This document shows positions 54,086 through 63,912 of a stretch of 64,000 bases of DNA, piece by piece. A program made the position numbers and the translations under genes. The notes below the pieces were generated by a model. The model searched no databases and had not been told where the DNA came from. It saw only the letters and a program-made list of their open reading frames with translations. Within the stretch, counting starts at the first letter, position 1. The number at the start of each line of letters is the position of its first letter. The DNA lies in NCBI RefSeq assembly GCF_030068615.1, contig NZ_JASJOC010000004.1:124001-188000 (forward strand), read 5' to 3'. This stretch comes from Halostagnicola sp. A-GB9-2 (lineage in GTDB: Archaea; Halobacteriota; Halobacteria; Halobacteriales; Natrialbaceae).

Positions 54086-55195
54086 GTGCCATCGAATCGC
54101 CGACTCGTTATCGCCGGAATCGTTGCCATACTCGGCGTGCTCACCGGAGCGATTTTACTCGACGTGCTCGGGACGATTTTGTTCGCGCTGACTGTCGCAT
54201 ACGTTCTCATCCCGGTCCACGGCTGGCTCATCAGGCGAGGGCTCACCGATCGCATGGCGGCCATCGCTGCGACGACGCTCGGCTTTGTAACCGTTCTTGC
54301 CGTCTTCTCGCCGATCTTCCTGACGCTCTATCTCCGTCTCGAGGAACTCGAGGCGCTCGTTCGAAGCCTTCCATCCGAAATCGTGATCGACGTATACGAC
54401 CAGACGTACACGCTCGAAGCGGGCGAAGTGCAGTCGTTCGCTCTCTCCTGGCTGAGCGACGTCGCGATCGCCTTCGCTTCCGATTTGCCGGTCCTCGCGA
54501 TCAAGTTCGCGCTGTTTGTCATCCTGTTGTTCGCCTTGCTTCGGAAGGGTGATGCGGCTGGGAGAGCGGCCATCGCACCGGTTCCACACGGGTACCGCGA
54601 CATCGTCTACGCGCTCGCCCAGCGCGCGCGGGAAACCCTGTATGCTATCTACGTGTTGCAACTCGCGACCTCCGTCGCAACGTTGCTCATCGGCTACCCG
54701 CTGTTCTGGGCGCTCGGATACGACATGGCCTTTACCCTGGCGATGATCGCCGCGATCCTCCAGTTCGTGCCGATAATCGGGCCGAGTCTGCTCATCGCCC
54801 CAATCGCGATCTACCACGTTGCGGTCGGCGAACTCGTCGCCGGAATCCTCGTGGGAGTACTCGGCGTAGCGCTAATCGCGTGGTTCCCCGACGTGGGCGT
54901 CCGGCCGTACTTCTCCCGTCGATCCGCGAATCTGCCGGGAAGTCTCTACTTCGTCGGGTTTACCGGCGGCCTGTTCACGCTCGGTCCGATCGGTATCGTC
55001 GTCGGCCCGCTGATCGTCGCTGTCTTCGTCGAAGCCGTCGACCTGCTCGGAGACGAAGTCAACGGTGATCGAACGTTTACCGAAATCGTTGAGGAGACCG
55101 CCGATCTCGAGGGCTCGGGCTTCGAACCGAAAGAACCCGCTCAATCTGAAGACTCGTCCGACGATCCGGAGTCTCGGCCTGCCGGTAACGGTTGA
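54086..55195 (+). CDS. AI-2E family transporter (PerM-like membrane protein)
   Basis: 369 residues from a GTG start. Eight hydrophobic segments with the family signatures FALTVAYVLIPVHGWLIRRG, QFVPIIGPSLLIAPIAIYHV and GPIGIVVGPLIVAVFVEAVD. The family includes AI-2 exporters and Na+/H+ antiporters in bacteria; the archaeal substrate is unknown. Divergent from thiB with 90 bp between starts. The C-terminal 35 residues are acidic and disordered. Confidence 0.88.
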   Translation: MPSNRRLVIAGIVAILGVLTGAILLDVLGTILFALTVAYVLIPVHGWLIRRGLTDRMAAIAATTLGFVTVLAVFSPIFLTLYLRLEELEALVRSLPSEIVIDVYDQTYTLEAGEVQSFALSWLSDVAIAFASDLPVLAIKFALFVILLFALLRKGDAAGRAAIAPVPHGYRDIVYALAQRARETLYAIYVLQLATSVATLLIGYPLFWALGYDMAFTLAMIAAILQFVPIIGPSLLIAPIAIYHVAVGELVAGILVGVLGVALIAWFPDVGVRPYFSRRSANLPGSLYFVGFTGGLFTLGPIGIVVGPLIVAVFVEAVDLLGDEVNGDRTFTEIVEETADLEGSGFEPKEPAQSEDSSDDPESRPAGNG

Positions 55196-55282
55196 GACCC
55201 AGTTGCTTTCGTCCGCCAGTCTTCCCGTCGTCTTCACTATCCCATGTCTTTTTCTCCGCACCTGCCATCTAGGAACCTGACT

Positions 55283-55963
55283 ATGGTTTCCGGACGGACA
55301 CTCGTGAACGCGGTTATCGGGGCGGTCGTCGCAGTCGTTTTCTCGTTCATCCCGTTTTCGACGATTCTCGGCGGTGCCGCCGCTGGATTTCTCGAGGGAT
55401 CGGACGGCCGCGACGGTGCGATTTCCGGCGCGCTCTCGGGACTGATCATGTTTCTGCCGATGGCCGGTATCGCGATGTTCTTCGCCGTGATATTTGGCGT
55501 CGGCTTCGGCGTGGCCGGAATGCCCGCGAGCGGAGCCGCTGTCGGATTGTTGTTTCTTGGTATCGTCGCCGGCGGCTTTTTCGTCTACGTCGTCGGACTC
55601 TCCGTGTTCGGCGGCCTGCTTGGCGCGTATTTGGCGCGCGAGTATCCCGAACAACACGCCTCCGCACGAGAAACGATAGGGTACGAAAACGCGCCCCGCG
55701 ACTCGAGTCGTTCGTCCGAGGGCGAGTACGCTACGACTAGTACCCGTTCGGAGACAGACGAAGCCCCGCTCGAGGACGACGGATTCGGCCCCTCCGACGG
55801 CGACCGAGTTGATGATCACGAATCGGACTCCTACTGGGATCGAGACCGGCCCCCGATCAACACGGATACCGACGATGATCGAGTCGGGAACCGCCGCGAT
55901 AGCGGAAGGCCCAACGACGAAGTCGATTCCCGAGACGATGACGACGGTCGATTCGACACCTGA
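55283..55963 (+). CDS. DUF5518 family membrane protein with acidic tail
   Basis: 226 residues from the ATG at 55283. Four hydrophobic, Gly-rich segments (VNAVIGAVVAVVFSFIPFST, GGAAAGFLEG, GLIMFLPMAGIAMFFAVIFG and GGFFVYVVGLSVFGGLLGAY) fit DUF5518. From about residue 135 the tail is Ser/Asp/Arg-rich and disordered. Function unknown. Confidence 0.75.
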   Translation: MVSGRTLVNAVIGAVVAVVFSFIPFSTILGGAAAGFLEGSDGRDGAISGALSGLIMFLPMAGIAMFFAVIFGVGFGVAGMPASGAAVGLLFLGIVAGGFFVYVVGLSVFGGLLGAYLAREYPEQHASARETIGYENAPRDSSRSSEGEYATTSTRSETDEAPLEDDGFGPSDGDRVDDHESDSYWDRDRPPINTDTDDDRVGNRRDSGRPNDEVDSRDDDDGRFDT

Positions 55964-55980
55964 CCGACGCCCAGTTACCG

Positions 55981-57393
55981 TCACTCGTAGCGCAACGCGT
56001 CGATCGGGTCCGTTCGCGCGGCCCGCCAGGCGGGGTACAGCCCCGAGACGACGCCGACGAGGATCCCGACGACGACGGCGAGTACGACGTACTCGAGCGG
56101 GTAGACCAGTGGGAGCCCGATATACCAGGCCCCGAGATAGCCCGCGGCGAATCCGAGTGCGGTTCCCAGCACCGCGCCGACCAGTCCGAGGATCACCGAT
56201 TCCATCAGGAAGAGTCCGAGGACGTCCCGATTCTGCGCGCCGACGGCTTTCATAATCCCGATCTCCCGCGTTCGTTCGGTGACCGATACGAGCATGATGT
56301 TCGCGATGCCGATCGAGCCGACGAGCAACGAAATGGCCGCGATGCCGACGATGAAGTTCTGGAGCAGACTCAGGATGTCCTGTAACTGCTGGAGCAGTTC
56401 TGTACTGGTCTCGAGCGATACAACGAGATCATCTCCGAGGAACTCGCCCGCGTCCGATTCGTCGCTCTCGAGGTAGGCCGTCGCGGCGTCTCGAGCGTCC
56501 TCGATCGCCTCTTCGTCGGTCGATTCCGCCTCGACGATGATCGCGGTAAACCAAGCGTCGTCGGCCCCTTCGGCTTCGGGTTCGTCCTGCATCGCCAGCG
56601 CGGCGGTTTGTGGGTCGTCTCCTTCACCTCCGTTCTGTTGGTCGCCGTCTGCTTGTTGTTCGTCTCCAGTTTGTTCTCCGTCCTGCTGACCGTCTCCGGT
56701 TTGCTCACCGTCCCCCTCCTGCTGTCCGCCGCCCATCTCGGCCGCCTGCTCGGTGTAGTACGGTTCGGTCGGGACGTAGACTCTTGGCGAGTTCTCGAAC
56801 CCTTCGAACGGGCTTAGCCCTTCGGAGGTATCCGTGATGCCGACGACCTCCGTCTCGACTTGTTGGCCGGTCAACAGCGTGATCGTGAGTTCGTCGCCGA
56901 CCTCGACGTCCTCCTCGAACTGGCCGGCAGCGGCGGGATTGAGCACCGCCTGCTCCTCGCCCGACTCGAACTGCTCGCCCGCCTCGAGCGTGTCCGCCCG
57001 GATGTACGACGAGCCCGACGCGACGACGCCGTCGCCCTGTGGCACCGTCTCGTTGCCGTCGCTGATCGTCTGGGTCTGTAAGGGGGCGTAGCCGTAGGCC
57101 GCCTCGACGTCCTCGAGATCGCCGACGGCGTCGAGGTCGTTCTGGCTGAAGACGGGCTGTGCGCCGGCACCCGGTCCAGCCTCGACGTCGGGATCTGCCG
57201 CCCAGCCGTAGAGGTTGCGCTGGTCGTCGGGACTAATGTCGCCGATAACGCCAGCCTGCAGGCTTGCACCGAGCGTGACGAACGCGATCACCGCCGCGAT
57301 GCCGATGATGACGCCCAGCATCGTCAGCCCCGACCGGAGCTTGTGGCCCGCGATCGAGCGCCAGGAGAGACGCAGACTCTCGAGCGGTCCCAT
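55981..57393 (-). CDS. MacB/FtsX-type ABC transporter permease
   Basis: 470 residues. N-terminal membrane helix after [20 protein letters not shown], a periplasmic-type domain, and three C-terminal helices ending [19 protein letters not shown], the MacB/FtsX/LolC hallmark. The extracellular domain contains a Gln/Gly/Asp-rich insert ([20 protein letters not shown], about 240-285) that is repetitive. Its ATG overlaps the ATPase stop (TAATG). Cargo unknown; such pairs export peptides, lipoproteins or drugs. Confidence 0.9.
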   Translation of the reverse strand: MGPLESLRLSWRSIAGHKLRSGLTMLGVIIGIAAVIAFVTLGASLQAGVIGDISPDDQRNLYGWAADPDVEAGPGAGAQPVFSQNDLDAVGDLEDVEAAYGYAPLQTQTISDGNETVPQGDGVVASGSSYIRADTLEAGEQFESGEEQAVLNPAAAGQFEEDVEVGDELTITLLTGQQVETEVVGITDTSEGLSPFEGFENSPRVYVPTEPYYTEQAAEMGGGQQEGDGEQTGDGQQDGEQTGDEQQADGDQQNGGEGDDPQTAALAMQDEPEAEGADDAWFTAIIVEAESTDEEAIEDARDAATAYLESDESDAGEFLGDDLVVSLETSTELLQQLQDILSLLQNFIVGIAAISLLVGSIGIANIMLVSVTERTREIGIMKAVGAQNRDVLGLFLMESVILGLVGAVLGTALGFAAGYLGAWYIGLPLVYPLEYVVLAVVVGILVGVVSGLYPAWRAARTDPIDALRYE

Positions 57394-58160
57394 TACTCGT
57401 CTCCCTCCGGGCCCCCTTCGAGTTCTTCGATCCGCTCGATCTCACCGTCGAGCAGGTGCACGATCCGCTCGGCGCGCTCGGCGACGTGGCGCTCGTGGGT
57501 CACGACGATCATCGTGGTCCCGCCGCCGTGGAACTCCGCGAAGAGGTCGAGCACTTGTGCCTCGGTTTCCGTGTCGAGGTTTCCCGAGGGCTCGTCCGCG
57601 AGCACGATCGCCGGGTCGTTCACCAGCGCTCGAGCGAGTGCAACCCGCTGGCGCTGTCCGCCCGAAAGCTCGTTCGGGAGGTGATCCGTCCGGTCGCCGA
57701 GTCCAACGCGCTCTAAGAGTTCGCGCGCTCGGTCGCGTCGATCGCTGCGGGAAATCCCCTGAAACAACTGGGGGAGTGCGACGTTCTCGAGAGCGTTTAG
57801 CCGCGGCATGAGGTTGAACGTCTGAAAGACGAACCCGACCTCGGTCCCGCGGAGGCTGGTTCGTTCGCGTCCTGAAAGGGCGCTCACATCTTGCCCGTCG
57901 ACAACGACCGTTCCCTCGGTCGGCGTGTCGAGACAGCCGACGAGGTTCATCAACGTGGACTTCCCGGAGCCGCTCGGTCCCATGATCGCGGTGTAGGATC
58001 CTCGGGGAACGTCGAGGGAGACGCCGTCGAGCGCGTGTACCGGCTCCCCGAGCTGGTAGGTTTTGCGGACGTTCTCGAGAGAGACCGCAGTACCTGCGTT
58101 CGAGTGTGTGCCCGGGCTCGGGTCGGCCTCCGGGTTCGAGTCTGTCCCCGTATTCGACAT
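57393..58160 (-). CDS. MacB/LolD-type ABC transporter ATP-binding protein
   Basis: 255 residues from the ATG at 58160 ([20 protein letters not shown]). Walker [35 protein letters not shown], Walker [18 protein letters not shown] and [16 protein letters not shown]. The ADEPSGNLD motif and size identify the LolD/MacB exporter class. Operon with the permease downstream. Confidence 0.9.
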   Translation of the reverse strand: MSNTGTDSNPEADPSPGTHSNAGTAVSLENVRKTYQLGEPVHALDGVSLDVPRGSYTAIMGPSGSGKSTLMNLVGCLDTPTEGTVVVDGQDVSALSGRERTSLRGTEVGFVFQTFNLMPRLNALENVALPQLFQGISRSDRRDRARELLERVGLGDRTDHLPNELSGGQRQRVALARALVNDPAIVLADEPSGNLDTETEAQVLDLFAEFHGGGTTMIVVTHERHVAERAERIVHLLDGEIERIEELEGGPEGDE

Positions 58161-58294
58161 GGTGGTCCCCTCTACATCCCCGGCGAAAAATCTTCGCGGG
58201 GTTTCCGAGAGCCGCGAACTGTTTCGCGCTCGTCGTTTGGCCCCGTTCGACCGGAGGTGCAACGTTTTTGCCGATTCCCCACAGTGCTCGAGAC

Positions 58295-59029
58295 ATGAAA
58301 CGCACGGGCGGTTCCGACGAGGCGAAACGCCGGGCGGGCGAACGCGCCGCCGAGGAGGTCGAAGACGGGTTCGTTGTCGGACTGGGAACCGGCTCTACGA
58401 CGGCCCACGCGATCAGGGCGATCGGCGAGATGGTCGAGGGCGGACTCGAGATACAAGGCATCCCCACGTCCTTTCAATCACGCCAACTCGCGCTCGAGGT
58501 TGGCATTCCCCTCACCTCGCTTGACGCCATCTCGAGCGTCGATCTGGCCATCGACGGAGCCGATCGGGTCGTCGATACCGGGGACGGCGACGAACAGGTC
58601 CTCGACAGATCCGACGCGGGCGACGGCGACCTGATCAAGGGCGGCGGGGCGGCCCACATGCGGGAAAAACTCGTCGACACCGCGGCCGACCGGTTCGTCG
58701 TCGTCGCCGACCCCTCGAAGCTCGCCGACCGGCTCGGGGGGCCGATTCCGCTCGAGGTGGTGCCCGACGCCCATTCGGCCGTCGCCGACACAGTTCAAGA
58801 GCTCGAGGGCGAGCCGACGCTTCGCGAGGCTGAACACAAGGACGGCCCCGTCGTCACGGACAATGGCAACCTCGTGCTCGACTGTTCGTTCGGCCCGATC
58901 GAGGACCCCGAACGACTCGCGAGCCGACTCGCGTCGATTCCGGGGGTTCTCGAGCACGGGCTGTTCGTCGGGCGGACGGACGCGACCTACATCGGGACCG
59001 AGACCGGCGTCGAGGTTCGGGAGTACTGA
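58295..59029 (+). CDS. rpiA: Ribose-5-phosphate isomerase A
   Basis: 244 residues starting MKRTGGSDEAKRRAGERAAE. Family signatures: VVGLGTGSTTAHAI, VDLAIDGADRVV, DLIKGGGAAHMREKLV (catalytic Glu-Lys region) and DNGNLVLDCSFGPI. It interconverts ribose 5-phosphate and ribulose 5-phosphate in pentose metabolism. A long in-frame upstream extension from 58106 is out of context and rejected. Confidence 0.95.
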   Translation: MKRTGGSDEAKRRAGERAAEEVEDGFVVGLGTGSTTAHAIRAIGEMVEGGLEIQGIPTSFQSRQLALEVGIPLTSLDAISSVDLAIDGADRVVDTGDGDEQVLDRSDAGDGDLIKGGGAAHMREKLVDTAADRFVVVADPSKLADRLGGPIPLEVVPDAHSAVADTVQELEGEPTLREAEHKDGPVVTDNGNLVLDCSFGPIEDPERLASRLASIPGVLEHGLFVGRTDATYIGTETGVEVREY

Positions 59030-59135
59030 GCGATTGGTGTGTCCGTTGGTACCCGGCCAACCCGACCGTCGCCTCCAGGGCGTACGTGTCGCCGACCTGT
59101 ACGCTTATTTTTCCCTCCATCGTACTAGCGGGCGA

Positions 59136-59705
59136 ATGGCGCGTCGAACGATCGAGGACGAGCGAGACGCCGAGATCGAAGCGTCCGATAGCGCCGCCGA
59201 CGCGCCTCGAGCGTCGCCGATGGGAATCGTCGACGAGTCGGTCAAACGCCGGCTCGAGGAGGCCTATCGCAACGACATGGAAGACGAGCTAATCGTCGTC
59301 GACGTCTCCTCGCCCGAGGGCGGTTCCTCGATCGCCGTCGAGATGGAGACGCCCCACGGCGACACCGACTTCACAAAGTATTTCGACGGCCCGAAACACG
59401 GCTCGCTCGAGGAGTGCGAGGAATTCCTCCGGTTTCTCGAGGTGGCTGGCGTTTCGCCGCTCGAACTCGAGGAGCTGATCGGCTCGCGGATTCCGGCGTC
59501 GTTCGACCCCGAATCGGGGTGGATCGTCGCGAGCGAGTACGCGCCCGAACGGCACGAGGAGACCGACGCTTCGCAGGACGTGGGTGTCTCCGCTCGAGGA
59601 CGGTTTGACGGCTGGATGAAGCGAAACATGGAGTGGCTCGTTCTTTTGATTCTCGTCGGCGGCGAACTCCTTATCGTTGCGATTCTCATCGTTCTTTTCG
59701 CCTGA
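59136..59705 (+). CDS. Conserved haloarchaeal protein with C-terminal membrane anchor
   Basis: 189 residues. A soluble acidic part (DELIVVDVSSPEGGSSIAVE, CEEFLRFLEVAGVSPLELEE, LIGSRIPASFDPESGWIVAS) is followed by one hydrophobic helix at the end (WLVLLILVGGELLIVAILIV). It is predicted to be tail-anchored in the membrane. Function unknown. Confidence 0.7.
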   Translation: MARRTIEDERDAEIEASDSAADAPRASPMGIVDESVKRRLEEAYRNDMEDELIVVDVSSPEGGSSIAVEMETPHGDTDFTKYFDGPKHGSLEECEEFLRFLEVAGVSPLELEELIGSRIPASFDPESGWIVASEYAPERHEETDASQDVGVSARGRFDGWMKRNMEWLVLLILVGGELLIVAILIVLFA

Positions 59706-59927
59706 TTCGTCTGGTTCCCATTCGTTTCACTCGGCCTCGAGTTTGGACGTGAGTCGAGACATTGCTTCCCAAACGACTCGCGTCGGATTTTTCGAGGAGA
59801 ACGCGTAGGACTCGTACGTGTAGGCCGTTTCGGAGTCACTCCGCTCCTGGAACTGTCCCCACCCTTCGACGTGTTCTTGTGGATGGTGGTGCCAACCGAA
59901 GCCACCAGTGCCGTCGCTATAGTCAAC

Positions 59928-59949
59928 AACCCCGACCTCAAGGATCGGG
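59928..59949. other. Hairpin-forming inverted repeat in the decayed locus
   Basis: CCCCGAcctcaaggaTCGGGG-like arms (plus strand) form a 6-bp stem with a nine-base loop. Similar hairpins occur at the ends of IS200/IS605-type elements in haloarchaea, so this may be an insertion-sequence end or scar; low certainty. Confidence 0.3.
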
Positions 59950-60325
59950 GTATCTGCCTCGACCGCCGATGAAAGGAGAGCTCCGGCCGGTCGGAGTCGG
60001 TCTCGCCGGCGAACCAGCGGACGGTGAGGTGGCCGAATCCGCGCCGAGTTCGACGCGGTTTGTCGCAATGTCTGCCACGATTTCCGTGTACTCTCCCGAC
60101 GGAAACCCGCGTACCGTAGCGACGGCCGGGTGTCGATCTCGTTCGCGATCACTCCTGCCGTGACGGCCGTCCGCTCATCGACGGGATGGACGTCGTCCCA
60201 TGCCAGATCGGAACGGGCGGCGTCGACGTCGCCGTTCGGGTGGTTTCCCTCACCGATGAGGACCTCCGCGAGTCGGCGGCGGCTCCGGTCGAAGTCCGCC
60301 TCTCGGTTCGGGGAATTTCCCCTGT

Positions 60326-60382
60326 CGGACCCCCTTTGTTTCCCCTCGAGCCCGCACCGAACCCCCTTCGTTTCCACTCGAG
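60326..60382 (-). repeat. Two ORB-like repeats in tandem
   Basis: Minus-strand elements CTCGAGGGGAAACAAAGGGG (60326-60350) and CTCGAGTGGAAACGAAGGGG (60358-60382) are 32 bp apart in the same orientation and both continue into GGGT. The second has the miniORB core GTGGAAACGAAGGGG. They lie within the decayed locus. Confidence 0.45.
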
Positions 60383-60454
60383 AACTCCGCTCGAGTCCGC
60401 CATTCGTGGTCCGCTCATCGATTTCGTCGTTCGCTCGTCGATCTCGGCTCCTCT

Positions 60455-60856
60455 TCACTCTCCGGCTGTGTCGGTTCTCGCTTTGCCCGCAAACAACGCG
60501 ACGGCGACGTAACAGACGCCGAGAAATCGCGTTACGGGAACCACCCACGGCTTCAACTCGAGTTCGTCGGGATTCTCGTAGGCCATTCCGAGCGCGAGCG
60601 TGACGAACCGTCGCGGAAAGAGAAACGCCGGCACGCCGAGGATTCCGAGAGTCCGACTGACCGCGGGTGCCTTTGCCCTCCCCGTGAGGACGAGCCAGCA
60701 AAAGAACAGTCCCTCGAGGCGAGCCATCGGAATGGTCCACGGCTGCAGCTGACCCTCGCCGGGGTTGTCGAACGCCACCCGTTCCGCCGAGGCGACGATT
60801 CGGTCTGGGAACGCTATCTCGAGGAGGCCAACCGCCACGAGCAGAAGTCGTTTCAT
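60455..60856 (-). CDS. Small membrane protein, function unknown
   Basis: 133 residues from the ATG at 60856 (MKRLLLVAVGLLEIAFPDRI). Hydrophobic segments at about 3-17, 47-58, 70-90 and 105-125; two internally similar halves each contain (A/Y)ENPxExxLKPWxxPxxRxxG (NPGEGQLQPWTIPMARLEG and NPDELELKPWVVPVTRFLG). The internal duplication is clear. Divergent from the IPP isomerase gene. Confidence 0.7.
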   Translation of the reverse strand: MKRLLLVAVGLLEIAFPDRIVASAERVAFDNPGEGQLQPWTIPMARLEGLFFCWLVLTGRAKAPAVSRTLGILGVPAFLFPRRFVTLALGMAYENPDELELKPWVVPVTRFLGVCYVAVALFAGKARTDTAGE

Positions 60857-61007
60857 AGACTGATGTTTGCTAGTAACCAACAAAAATATTCCCGGTAACA
60901 GAGCGTTCTTGGCCTATTACCGTGGATTCTCCCGCCCCACGGAACCGCCGGCCCGAATAGACACCTTTTCAGTTCTCGTCGGCTACTGGCGTAGTAGAGA
61001 CGAACCG

Positions 61008-62072
61008 ATGCCCGAGACTTCCGACCGGAAAGACGACCACATTCGTATCATTCAGGAAGAAGACGTCGAGACGTCGGGAACGGGATTCGCAGATATCGAC
61101 CTGGTCCACGACGCGCTTCCCGAGATTCATCGCGACGAAATCGACACGTCGACGACGCTGTTCGGGCACGAACTGGCCGCTCCGATCGTCATCGAGAGCA
61201 TGACCGGCGGCCACCCAAACACGACGAAGCTCAACCGAGCGCTCGCTGAGGCCGCCCAGGAGACGGGGATCGCCATGGGCGTCGGCAGCCAACGTGCCGG
61301 CCTCGAGCTCACCGACGAGGATCTGCTCGAGTCCTACACAGTCGTTCGAGACGTCGCACCCGACGCCTTCCTCTACGGCAACGTTGGCGCCGCCCAGTTG
61401 CTTGAGTACGATATCGAAGACGTCGAACGCGCCGTCGAGATGATTGAAGCGGACGCGATGGCAATCCACCTCAACTTCCTGCAGGAAGCCGTCCAGCCCG
61501 AGGGCGATATCGACGCCCGCGGCTGTCTCGCAGAGATCGAACACGTGGCCGACGAACTAAGCGTCCCCGTGGTCGTCAAGGAGACGGGCAACGGCATCTC
61601 GAGGGATGCGGCTCGACGGCTCACCGAGGCAGGCGTCGACGCCATCGACGTTGCGGGAAAAGGTGGAACGACGTGGTCCGGGATCGAATCGTACCGGGCC
61701 GCCGCGGTCGGTGCCGACCGACAGGAGGAGATCGGCCAGCTGTTTCGCGCCTGGGGCGTCCCGACCGCGGTCAGCACGCTAGAGGCCGCCGAATCCCACG
61801 ACTGCGTGATCGCGAGCGGCGGCGTTCGGTCCGGACTCGACATCGCGAAAGCGATCGCACTAGGTGCTCGAGCCGGCGGCCTGGCGAAGCCGTTTCTCGC
61901 CCCCGCCGGGCAGGGAACCGATGCAGTCGTCGATCTGATCGAGACGCTCTCGCTCGAGCTTCGGACGGCGATGTTCGTTACGGGCTCGGCATCGATCGCG
62001 GCGCTTCAGGGGAACGATTACGTCGTCCTCGGGCGGACGAAGGAGTACCTCGAGCAACGCCGCCAGCACTGA
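61008..62072 (+). CDS. fni: Isopentenyl-diphosphate delta-isomerase, type 2 (FMN-dependent)
   Basis: 354 residues starting [24 protein letters not shown]-barrel flavoenzyme: [40 protein letters not shown] (catalytic Gln-Glu), [22 protein letters not shown] and [14 protein letters not shown] (FMN phosphate). It interconverts IPP and DMAPP for archaeal lipid and carotenoid synthesis. The ATG at 61008 matches the family start. Confidence 0.95.
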   Translation: MPETSDRKDDHIRIIQEEDVETSGTGFADIDLVHDALPEIHRDEIDTSTTLFGHELAAPIVIESMTGGHPNTTKLNRALAEAAQETGIAMGVGSQRAGLELTDEDLLESYTVVRDVAPDAFLYGNVGAAQLLEYDIEDVERAVEMIEADAMAIHLNFLQEAVQPEGDIDARGCLAEIEHVADELSVPVVVKETGNGISRDAARRLTEAGVDAIDVAGKGGTTWSGIESYRAAAVGADRQEEIGQLFRAWGVPTAVSTLEAAESHDCVIASGGVRSGLDIAKAIALGARAGGLAKPFLAPAGQGTDAVVDLIETLSLELRTAMFVTGSASIAALQGNDYVVLGRTKEYLEQRRQH

Positions 62073-62348
62073 GCCCGGTTTCGCCCTGACGATAAGAGAC
62101 TGAACTGTTCGACGATGATTTTCCTGTTCCGTTGCTTCTGGCCGAGTTCGTTGTCGACGCGACCAGTACAGTTCCGCCGGACCGAGACAACTGCGACGAA
62201 CGTGGGACCGTTGCTCTCCGTTAGATAGTGCTAGTGGTCTCGAGTGGACAGTGCTATTGCTCTGCGCTGAACGGTGTCGTTGGTCTGGCACTGACTGGTG
62301 CCGTCGCTCTGCACTGTAGCGCCAATAAAAATTTTTAGCGGGCGATCC

Positions 62349-62516
62349 TTACAGGTCGCGGGGCTGGACCGTCTTCCGGTCGTTTGCTTCGGCACGTCGT
62401 GCTGCGTCTTCGAGAAGCTCGTCGACTTCCTCGTCGAGTGCTTCGTAGAAGTCCGAGGCGACGTTCTTATCATCGAGCGCTTCTTTTACGGCGGCTTTGA
62501 CGATCAGATCTGCCAT
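62349..62516 (-). CDS. DUF1931 histone-fold protein
   Basis: 55 residues from the ATG at 62516: MADLIVKAAVKEALDDKNVA then LDEEVDELLEDAARRAEAND and RKTVQPRDL. The helix-strand-helix pattern with the final TVQPRDL is that of DUF1931, a minimal histone-fold protein of archaea and some bacteria; half the length of the double-fold forms. It may dimerise on DNA. Confidence 0.85.
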   Translation of the reverse strand: MADLIVKAAVKEALDDKNVASDFYEALDEEVDELLEDAARRAEANDRKTVQPRDL

Positions 62517-62755
62517 ACGAAATGTTCGTTTCCGTTTCCCTCTTATAATTGTTTCGGTTACTACCGCCAATACCGGGTCTGCAGGGGCCAATTCGTCGGT
62601 TCCGACGCCTGATTTCACCGGAAAATATATGTCCTATGAGTTTTCGATCGGTCTCTGACCGGCTAAATACCCCGAAGACCTGCTCGCGCGCGGTCCTCGA
62701 GTGGGTTTGCAACGAGTGCCGACGGATTCGAGTAGGTGCGCCGACGAGAACGAAT

Positions 62756-63529
62756 ATGCGCGAACTTCTCGAGGCCGTCGCGGAGGGATCTCTCTCCCCG
62801 GCCCAGGCCGAAGCCGAGCTCGCCGGGTACGTCACCGACGACGCCGGTCGATTCGATGCGACCCGTCGACAGCGACGCGGGATTCCCGAAGCGATCTTCG
62901 CTCAGGGAAAATCACCCGAAGCGGTCGCGTCGCTGTCGACGACCGCACTCGAAACGACGGGACGAGCGCTCATAACTCGACTTTCGGATGAGCAAATCAG
63001 GGTTCTCGAGTCCGCTATCGACGACACCGAACCCGACGCGACCATCGATCACTGGAGCACATCGGCTCTCGTCCGAACAGCGGAGTACGAACGTCCGTCG
63101 CTCGAAGCGACGGTCGCGATCGCGACCGGAGGGACCGTCGACGCCCCGGTCGCCGACGAGGCACAGGTCGTCTGTGAAGATGCGGGGGCGACCGTGGACC
63201 GACTCGACGACGTCGGCGTTGCCGCGCTCGACCGCATACTCGATCAAGTCGATCGATTGCGGGCAGCGGACGTCGTGATCGTGGTCGCCGGCCGCGAGGG
63301 TGCGTTGCCGACTGTCGTCGCCGGACTGATCGATGCACCCGTGATCGGCGTGCCCGTCTCGAGTGGCTACGGATACGGTGGCGATGGTGAGGCCGCTCTC
63401 GCTGGCATGCTCCAGTCCTGTACCGTCCTTTCGGTCGTCAACATCGATGCCGGCTTCGTCGCTGGAGCCCAGGCGGCGCTTATCGCACAGGCCGTCGATC
63501 GAGCTGTGACACAGTCGAATGAGGGATAA
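62756..63529 (+). CDS. larB: LarB-like nickel-pincer cofactor biosynthesis protein (AIR carboxylase-like)
   Basis: 257 residues starting MRELLEAVAEGSLSPAQAEA. The C-terminal part is PurE/AIR-carboxylase-like: ATVAIATGGTVDAPVADEAQ, ADVVIVVAGREGALPTVVAG and IGVPVSSGYGYGGDGEAALA. N-terminal RGIPEAIFAQGKSPEAV is characteristic of LarB, which makes the pyridinium dicarboxylate precursor of the lactate racemase cofactor. larC and larE are not visible here. Confidence 0.9.
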   Translation: MRELLEAVAEGSLSPAQAEAELAGYVTDDAGRFDATRRQRRGIPEAIFAQGKSPEAVASLSTTALETTGRALITRLSDEQIRVLESAIDDTEPDATIDHWSTSALVRTAEYERPSLEATVAIATGGTVDAPVADEAQVVCEDAGATVDRLDDVGVAALDRILDQVDRLRAADVVIVVAGREGALPTVVAGLIDAPVIGVPVSSGYGYGGDGEAALAGMLQSCTVLSVVNIDAGFVAGAQAALIAQAVDRAVTQSNEG

Positions 63530-63664
63530 TGATTTTTGACGACCCCGCTGAATAACTGATACCGGAAAAATATTCTTCTATAGCCCAAATATGAGTCTTC
63601 GATAGGGGAAGGTTATTTAGTACACTACCGATTATTTCTACGTGCCGGCAAACGCCGGTGAACT

Positions 63665-63814
63665 ATGCCAGAGTGTAACCACTGCAGTGCGCACGTCTCG
63701 GAGCGCTTCGTTCGCGTGTTTGCAGACGAACACGGTGACGTCCACGCGTGTACCAGCTGCTCGGCGAACGCAGGAATCGCAGAAGCTGCACGAGAACGCG
63801 CTCGACGCGTCTGA
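63665..63814 (+). CDS. Small zinc-finger protein (DUF7563-type)
   Basis: 49 residues: MPECNHCSAHVSERFVRVFA, then VHACTSCSANAG and a basic helix EAARERARRV. Two CxxC pairs form one zinc ribbon. Haloarchaea carry many such proteins; function unknown. An AT-rich promoter-like segment precedes it. Confidence 0.75.
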   Translation: MPECNHCSAHVSERFVRVFADEHGDVHACTSCSANAGIAEAARERARRV

Positions 63815-63912
63815 TCCCAACGCGAACAGAGACGATCACCACGCAACCGCTGAACCGTCCCCGAACACGGTAAAGGTCGGACTTTTTGTCGCCGCCGGCG
63901 AACCGATACTCG

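Larger units (their letters stand above)
59727..60450 (-). pseudogene. Decayed gene locus with frameshifts
   Basis: No frame is intact over 720 bp. Coding-like pieces on the minus strand appear in different frames: GGFGWHHHPQEHVEGWGQFQ, then ERSDSETAYTYESYAFSSKN to a stop at 59727 at the left end; VRGFPSGEYTEIVADIATNR near 60050-60120; and GEGNHPNGDVDAARSDLAWD near 60200-60290. A 337-codon frame spans part of it but is Arg-rich and mixed. Original function unknown. Confidence 0.5.

Noticed and set aside
59727-60740. 337-codon minus frame taken as an intact protein
   Set aside because: Mostly Arg-rich, overlaps the antisense of the small membrane protein gene, and better coding pieces occur in other frames; treated as decayed.
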